DNA of 17,017 nt from JALOOB01 sp964387985 (GTDB lineage: Bacteria; Chloroflexota; Anaerolineae; CG2-30-64-16), in contig CAYLZG010000094.1 of NCBI GenBank assembly GCA_964387985.1, forward strand, positions 1 through 17,017, written 5' to 3'. The position numbers were made by a program, and so were the translations under genes. Below the pieces are notes generated by a model, which worked only from the letters and a program-made list of their open reading frames with translations, searched no databases and was not told the origin of the DNA. Positions 12,977-17,017 of this stretch are shown in pieces (position 1 is the stretch's first letter; every line of letters starts with the position of its first letter).

Positions 12977-13011
12977 CGGCTCCTCCGTAAGCCGAACAGA
13001 TATTCGCCGGC

Positions 13012-13040
13012 ATTATAGCGTGAGGTTGCGCCATGCGCAA
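13012..13040 (-). promoter_or_regulatory. Promoter of the nurA-to-mre11 operon
   Basis: On the minus strand, TATAAT (-10, 13012-13017) is preceded by a 17-nt spacer and TTGCGC (13035-13040) as a weak -35. Expected transcription start is near 13005, about 30 nt before the GTG at 12976. It is the only good promoter I see for the six leftward genes, whose spacing leaves little room for others. Confidence 0.6.
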
Positions 13041-13044
13041 GTGA

Positions 13045-13073
13045 TTGACAAATCGCGGCGACTGGCTTAGAAT
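13045..13073 (+). promoter_or_regulatory. Promoter of the PP2C-like/propeller gene
   Basis: TTGACA (-35, 13045-13050), a 17-nt spacer and TAGAAT (-10, 13068-13073). It lies back to back with the leftward operon promoter: the two -35 boxes are 4 nt apart. The leader contains ATATATAGG and a T-run, followed by the Shine-Dalgarno AAAGGAG (13102-13108). Confidence 0.75.
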
Positions 13074-13115
13074 TCATATATAGGCTTTTTTTGCTTTGTA
13101 TAAAGGAGCGTTTTG

Positions 13116-15413
13116 ATGGCCGAACCTCTCCGCTCTACCGTGGGGCAGTTCAGCAGCGCGGGCGGGCGTTGGCAGCCGCGCGGCCAGAATATGCGCGCAG
13201 TCGAACCGGCGCCCGATCATCCGCGAGCGGAACGGGGCAGCCTGTACATTTTGATCGAGGTGACCGGTGCTGGCGGCGGCCACGCTGCCCTGTACCGGCA
13301 GCTGCTGACTGCGGCACAGGTGGCCTTCTACGAGGTCGGTGACACCGTTGAGGTTGCTCTGAGACAGGCGGTTCGCGAGGTGCAGGCTGTTCTCAGGCGC
13401 GCCAACGAGGCGCTGCCGGAGGCTGCCTGGCGCGCCGGACTGAGCATGGTCGTCCGCTACGGTCCGCACCTGGTCATCGGGCAGGCGGGGCCTTCGCTGG
13501 TGCTGGTCAGCCACCCCAAGACCGTCGACGTGTTTCCTGCCCAACTGGGTGATTCCGGTCCTGCATTGGGCGGCCCCGACCGGCCGGAGGTAGTCATCTA
13601 CGACGCCACCGTCGAGGCCGGCAGCATGGTGCTGATGGCGCAGAGCGATTGGACGGAACAGGCCAAGCTCGAGGCGCTCGCCGTGGCCGCGGCCTCACCG
13701 AGCGTCAGCCAGGCAACACAGTACCTGGGCCAACTGGCGGGCAGCGCGGATCTGAGCGCGCTGCTCGTTTCGTTCGACCTCGACATCCCGTCTGTCAGGG
13801 ACGCCGGAGCAGGGCTCAGGCCCCTGCAGGGCGGCGCAACCGGCATAGCCGGAGAAGCCGAACCGGCGGCAGCCGAACCTGCCAGGCCACAGGGCAAGGG
13901 GCTGTTTGGCGGGTTGTTTGGCAGGGGTCGGACGCCAGACCGAGCTGAACCTGAGGTCGTCGAGGCAGCACCCCTTGATATGGAGACGGAGACAGAACTT
14001 CCACCTGAGCCGGAATTTGTCGCGCCCATCGCGACAAAGCCGGTGACCTGGTCCCCGCCGCCAGATGTGGGATACGAGCCGGAGCCGGCGCCATCTCTCG
14101 AGGAGCAGCGAGCGGCTGCAGAAGCTGAGAGCCGCCGGCGAGCTGCATGGCAGGAAAGGATCACGGCGGAGGCGGAGGTTGCTACCGAGGGCGTTGGCTT
14201 CGAACCGGAGCCATTCGAGCCTTCGGCGCCCCCACGCCGCAGTGCATGGCCCCTGGTGTTGGCTTTGATCTTCATACCGCTGCTGATTCTCGCGGTCGTA
14301 GTGGGCATGCTGCTCGCCCGCACGCGTGCTGCCGACGCTCAGTTTGCGGAAGTGCTGGCAGGCGCGAACAACGTGATCACTCAGGCGGAGCAATCCACCG
14401 ACGATGCGGCCGCAGCCCAGCGGCTTGCTGGAGCAAAGGAATTCCTGGATCAGGCCAAGGCATTGCGCCCGAACGACGAGCAGTTGAGCGAGATGCTCAA
14501 CCGCTACGAGAACCTGGTCATGCGGGTGGAGAAGGTCACGCCGCTGTATGGCATCGTGCCGCTCTGGCCATTTCAGGGCGATACCGGCCACCAGCTCGAG
14601 CGGGTGGTGGTGACCGGCGAATCGGTGTTTGTCCTCGACAAGGCAACGAACCAGGTCAATCGCTTCACACGTTCGGCCCTCGGCGACAGCGTCGAGCCGG
14701 TGGGCGATAAGCCCGCGGTGCAGAAGGGCGACCCTGTGGGCGACCAGACCGTCGGCGATCTCATGGACATGACCTGGGTCGAGGCGGCCACTGCGAATCA
14801 GCGGAGCTTGCTCCACGTGATGGATGCGACCGGCCAGTTGGTGGCTTTCGATGAAGTATACGGGCAGAAGCGGCTCGTCGTTGACCGGGCCAAGTGGGTG
14901 ACGGCGCAGTTGATTGCCGGGTACAACGGTAATCTGTACGTGGCCGATCCCGGTGCAGATCAGGTCTGGCGTTATGCGCCGACAGCGAATGGCTACGAGG
15001 GTGAGCCCGCCGCGTGGTTCGCGGATGACAAGAAGCCGGACATGGCCGGCCTGGTCGCCATGGCTATCGACGGGCACATCTGGCTGCTGCACTCGGACGG
15101 CCGGCTGCTGAAGTTCTTGAGCGGCGAACAGCGGGCGTTTGCCTGGGACGGGCTGCCGAGTCCGTTCAGCAGCCCATCCGCGCTGGCCCTGTCACAGGAG
15201 GGCGACCGGCTGTACGTGGCCGACCCCGGAAACAGCCGCATCATTGAGGCTACCAAGGATGGCAAGTTCCTACGCCAGTTCAAGGCGCGCGAGGGCACAC
15301 TGCTGTCCGGCATCCGTCACCTGTTCCTGGACGAGTCGAAGGGGATGTTCTACATCGTGACGGCCGATCAGTTGTATAAGGCGAGCATTCCGCAGGCAAC
15401 GCAGGCTCAGTAG
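13116..15413 (+). CDS. PP2C-like domain / single TM / beta-propeller protein
   Basis: 765 residues. Residues about 40-225 resemble a PPM/PP2C phosphatase fold: a strand LYILIEVTG, helices around AALYRQLLTAAQVAFYEV and VALRQAVREVQAVLRRANE, then LSMVVRYGPHLVIGQAGPSLVLVS and GSMVLMAQSDWTE. The acidic metal-binding D-G and D-G-x-x motifs of active PP2C enzymes are missing, so it is probably catalytically dead. A Pro/Glu-rich linker (240-375) leads to one membrane segment (379-401) and a short Ala/Gln-rich helix (405-460). The C-terminal ~290 residues contain repeated propeller-like blades (LYVADPGADQVWRYAP and LYVADPGNSRIIEATKDG). The N-terminus is therefore likely cytosolic and the propeller outside. 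The start at ATG 13116 has AAAGGAG 7 nt upstream; the TTG at 13113 is rejected. Own promoter and terminator. Function unknown; an envelope sensor or scaffold is inferred. Confidence 0.7.
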   Translation: MAEPLRSTVGQFSSAGGRWQPRGQNMRAVEPAPDHPRAERGSLYILIEVTGAGGGHAALYRQLLTAAQVAFYEVGDTVEVALRQAVREVQAVLRRANEALPEAAWRAGLSMVVRYGPHLVIGQAGPSLVLVSHPKTVDVFPAQLGDSGPALGGPDRPEVVIYDATVEAGSMVLMAQSDWTEQAKLEALAVAAASPSVSQATQYLGQLAGSADLSALLVSFDLDIPSVRDAGAGLRPLQGGATGIAGEAEPAAAEPARPQGKGLFGGLFGRGRTPDRAEPEVVEAAPLDMETETELPPEPEFVAPIATKPVTWSPPPDVGYEPEPAPSLEEQRAAAEAESRRRAAWQERITAEAEVATEGVGFEPEPFEPSAPPRRSAWPLVLALIFIPLLILAVVVGMLLARTRAADAQFAEVLAGANNVITQAEQSTDDAAAAQRLAGAKEFLDQAKALRPNDEQLSEMLNRYENLVMRVEKVTPLYGIVPLWPFQGDTGHQLERVVVTGESVFVLDKATNQVNRFTRSALGDSVEPVGDKPAVQKGDPVGDQTVGDLMDMTWVEAATANQRSLLHVMDATGQLVAFDEVYGQKRLVVDRAKWVTAQLIAGYNGNLYVADPGADQVWRYAPTANGYEGEPAAWFADDKKPDMAGLVAMAIDGHIWLLHSDGRLLKFLSGEQRAFAWDGLPSPFSSPSALALSQEGDRLYVADPGNSRIIEATKDGKFLRQFKAREGTLLSGIRHLFLDESKGMFYIVTADQLYKASIPQATQAQ

Positions 15414-15438
15414 GCATATCCTGGAACCGAACGGCTGG

Positions 15439-15471
15439 CAGCGCCGTCTCTTGTGAGGCGGCGCTGTTTTT
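15439..15471 (+). terminator. Strong intrinsic terminator
   Basis: CAGCGCCGTCTC (15439-15450) and GAGGCGGCGCTG (15455-15466) form a 12-bp stem (one G-U pair) with a TTGT loop, followed by five T. It lies 25 nt after the stop of the propeller-protein gene and ends that transcript. Confidence 0.9.
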
Positions 15472-15501
15472 GCGCGCGGGCGAGTGCCGTCTCCGCAATC
15501 T

Positions 15502-15530
15502 TTGGGTCCAAAAAGCCTTCAAGGTATAAT
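15502..15530 (+). promoter_or_regulatory. Promoter of the LCP gene, predicted leaderless
   Basis: TATAAT (-10, 15525-15530) follows TTGGGT (-35-like, 15502-15507) with a 17-nt spacer. The ATG begins at 15539, only 8 nt after the -10 box, so transcription is expected to start within about two bases of the start codon. No Shine-Dalgarno is present. Confidence 0.65.
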
Positions 15531-15538
15531 CAACTGCT

Positions 15539-16969
15539 ATGTCTGAAAATCAGCCTTCATCGAGTCGCCGATCCCTGTGGTCGGGGCTCTTGCTCGGTGG
15601 ATTGCTCACCGTTTTCGTGGCGATGTTCGCCTATGTCGCCTATCTGTTTCTTTCCTGGGGCCAGGCGGCTGCTCAGCAAGCCCCCGAGATGGCTCCGCTT
15701 GCCTTGCCCAGGATCGTACGGCCGGCAAGTGAGAATACGGTCCAGCTGACCTCGGCCGAAGCAACCGTCTTCCAACCGGTGGGCCGGGCGCAGGAGGATC
15801 AGCCGGTCGCGGCCGTGAAGCGCACGACGATCTTGTTGTTGGGGGTTGACGCACGCCCCGGGCAGACGGTCTCCCGCACGGACACCATCATCCTGCTGAC
15901 CTTCAATCCTGAAACGGGTGCTGCCGGCATGTTGTCGGTCCCCCGCGACCTCAAAGTCCGTCCCACTGCTCTGAATCGGGACATGAAGATCACCTCGGTG
16001 TTTCCCGCAGGCGAGGCGTCAGGGTATCCTGGCGGCGGACCCGCGCTCCTCGAAGAGACGCTTACCGAGATGCTGGGCTATCCGATCGACAACTACGTTG
16101 TAGTCAATTTCGACGGGTTCAAGGAGATCATCGATCTGATCGGCGGCGTCGAAATCACCGTCCCGTACGAGATCTACGACGACAAGTATCCCGACGAGAA
16201 CTATGGATACCTGCCCCCGGTGCACTTCCTTCCTGGCAAGCAACTGATGGACGGGGATACGGCGCTGAAATATGCGCGCACGCGGCATGCCGACAACGAC
16301 TACGCGCGCGCCGGCCGCCAGCAGCAGGTCATCATGGCCATCAAAGACAGGGTGACCGCGCCGGGACAGATGGCAGCGTTGCTGCCGCGGCTTCCAGGTC
16401 TGGCGGTGGCCATGGCCAACTCGGTGAAGACCGACATGTCGGTCGACAAGGCGATCGGCCTGGCGCGCGCGATCGACAACATGGATCTGAACAACATCGC
16501 GCGCGTCGTCATCGACCCGAAGATGGGCCGGGTCACCCTGGATGATCCGGAGCTGGGTTATACGCTCGTGCCCGACCTCACGAAGGTGCGGGCCGCGGCT
16601 GATGCGATCTTCGCCGATGTCGCGGCGGGACCCTCCCCCGAAGAGGTGGCTCGCCACACGATCCAGGCAGAGGCCGCACGCATCGTGCTGCTCAACGGCA
16701 CGCAGGAGAAAGGCCTGGCCTCAAAGCTGCAGGCCACGTTGATCACCCAGGGGTACAACATCACCACCGTGGGCAACGCGGACCGCGCGGACTACGCCCA
16801 GTCTGAGCTGATGATCTATGGGGAGGCCAAGACCGCCACCGTGAATGCGCTGATGGATTGGTTTGGTATCTCTGAGGATCGCGTGACCACTCAGCCGGCC
16901 TCGGAAGACAGGGATATCGCTGTGGTCATCGGCAACGACCAAACCCAGGCGCAAGCGGCGACTCCTTGA
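15539..16969 (+). CDS. LytR-CpsA-Psr (LCP) family protein with LytR_C domain
   Basis: 476 residues. A short cytosolic tail is followed by one membrane segment (about 13-38), then an extracytoplasmic LCP domain (about 96-275) and a C-terminal LytR_C domain (about 381-465). LCP landmarks: ILLLGVDARPG (Asp104, Arg106), SRTDTIILL (112-120), SVPRD (133-137) and YARTRHADNDYARAGRQQ (245-262), with the arginines that bind the polyprenyl pyrophosphate. These enzymes transfer lipid-linked glycopolymers onto peptidoglycan or other acceptors outside the membrane. LytR_C begins RIVLLNGTQEKGLASKLQ. The mRNA appears leaderless (see promoter). It is separated from the preceding propeller gene by a strong terminator, so the two are independently expressed. 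Confidence 0.92.
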   Translation: MSENQPSSSRRSLWSGLLLGGLLTVFVAMFAYVAYLFLSWGQAAAQQAPEMAPLALPRIVRPASENTVQLTSAEATVFQPVGRAQEDQPVAAVKRTTILLLGVDARPGQTVSRTDTIILLTFNPETGAAGMLSVPRDLKVRPTALNRDMKITSVFPAGEASGYPGGGPALLEETLTEMLGYPIDNYVVVNFDGFKEIIDLIGGVEITVPYEIYDDKYPDENYGYLPPVHFLPGKQLMDGDTALKYARTRHADNDYARAGRQQQVIMAIKDRVTAPGQMAALLPRLPGLAVAMANSVKTDMSVDKAIGLARAIDNMDLNNIARVVIDPKMGRVTLDDPELGYTLVPDLTKVRAAADAIFADVAAGPSPEEVARHTIQAEAARIVLLNGTQEKGLASKLQATLITQGYNITTVGNADRADYAQSELMIYGEAKTATVNALMDWFGISEDRVTTQPASEDRDIAVVIGNDQTQAQAATP

Positions 16970-16983
16970 GGCTGGCCGGGCAT

Positions 16984-17017
16984 ATGACAGTCGTCATTGC
17001 AGTTCGTACCCTCGTGT
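16984..17017 (+). CDS. Possible start of a further gene (runs off the window)
   Basis: An ATG 14 nt after the LCP stop opens a frame (MTVVIAVRTLV...) that stays open to the last base, 11 codons. The spacing fits an operon partner, but no clear Shine-Dalgarno precedes it and the fragment is too short to recognise. Confidence 0.25.
   Translation, partial: MTVVIAVRTLV

Noticed and set aside
13695..15092. 465-codon open frame on the minus strand opposite the propeller gene
   Set aside because: The + strand gene has promoter, ribosome site, terminator and recognisable domains. The antisense translation shows no domain.
1..17017. CRISPR arrays, tRNA or rRNA genes, transposase genes, prophage genes
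   Set aside because: No regularly spaced repeats, no tRNA-like cloverleaf with a TTCRA arm, and no transposase or phage protein motifs were seen on either strand.

Overview
The window is GC-rich, densely coded bacterial DNA. It most likely comes from Chloroflexota (Anaerolineae/Caldilineae-like). The reasons are a secreted DNRLRE-domain protein ending in the YLPLV-type tail I associate with that phylum, a HerA-NurA-Mre11 repair cluster in a bacterium, a LytR-CpsA-Psr protein, VapBC-type modules and sigma70-like promoters. The phylum is inferred from gene content, not from a marker gene.

Layout. Positions 1-1534 (+) hold the 3' end of a secreted Ig-like repeat protein, a hairpin terminator, a small protein resembling a response-regulator receiver domain without its phospho-chemistry, and a secreted DNRLRE protein. 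Positions 1535-4104 form an accessory-looking patch. It has a REP-like palindrome, a solo AbrB/VapB-type antitoxin, a secreted LysM protein, a hairpin-rich non-coding stretch ending in a terminator, a complete VapBC-type pair (AbrB antitoxin plus PIN toxin) and a long imperfect palindrome. The two antitoxin genes are close paralogs (61 of 77 residues identical by eye). Their promoter/operator regions are nearly the same: a 17-bp-spaced promoter carrying three copies of TGTCTTAC, the last one inverted and touching the start codon. They look like a segmental duplication in which the first copy lost its toxin. Positions 4105-5724 (+) encode an AspT/YbjL-type transporter with two internal RCK_C domains.

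Positions 5762-12976 (-) form one compact operon read leftwards: nurA nuclease, a HAS-barrel-like protein, an SDR oxidoreductase, an M32 carboxypeptidase, herA translocase and an mre11/sbcD-like nuclease. Gaps are 1 to 27 nt, with one ATGA overlap. HerA, NurA and Mre11 are the DNA-end-resection set best known from archaea; no Rad50 gene is visible. The HAS-barrel-like protein directly behind NurA is the most interesting candidate for an extra subunit.

The operon promoter lies back to back with a second promoter that drives a rightward gene (13116-15413). That gene encodes a PP2C-like domain without visible catalytic acids, one membrane segment and a C-terminal beta-propeller. A strong intrinsic terminator follows. 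Then comes an LCP-family cell-wall ligase gene with a LytR_C domain, whose -10 box sits so close to its ATG that the mRNA should be essentially leaderless. A further gene may begin at 16984 and run off the window.
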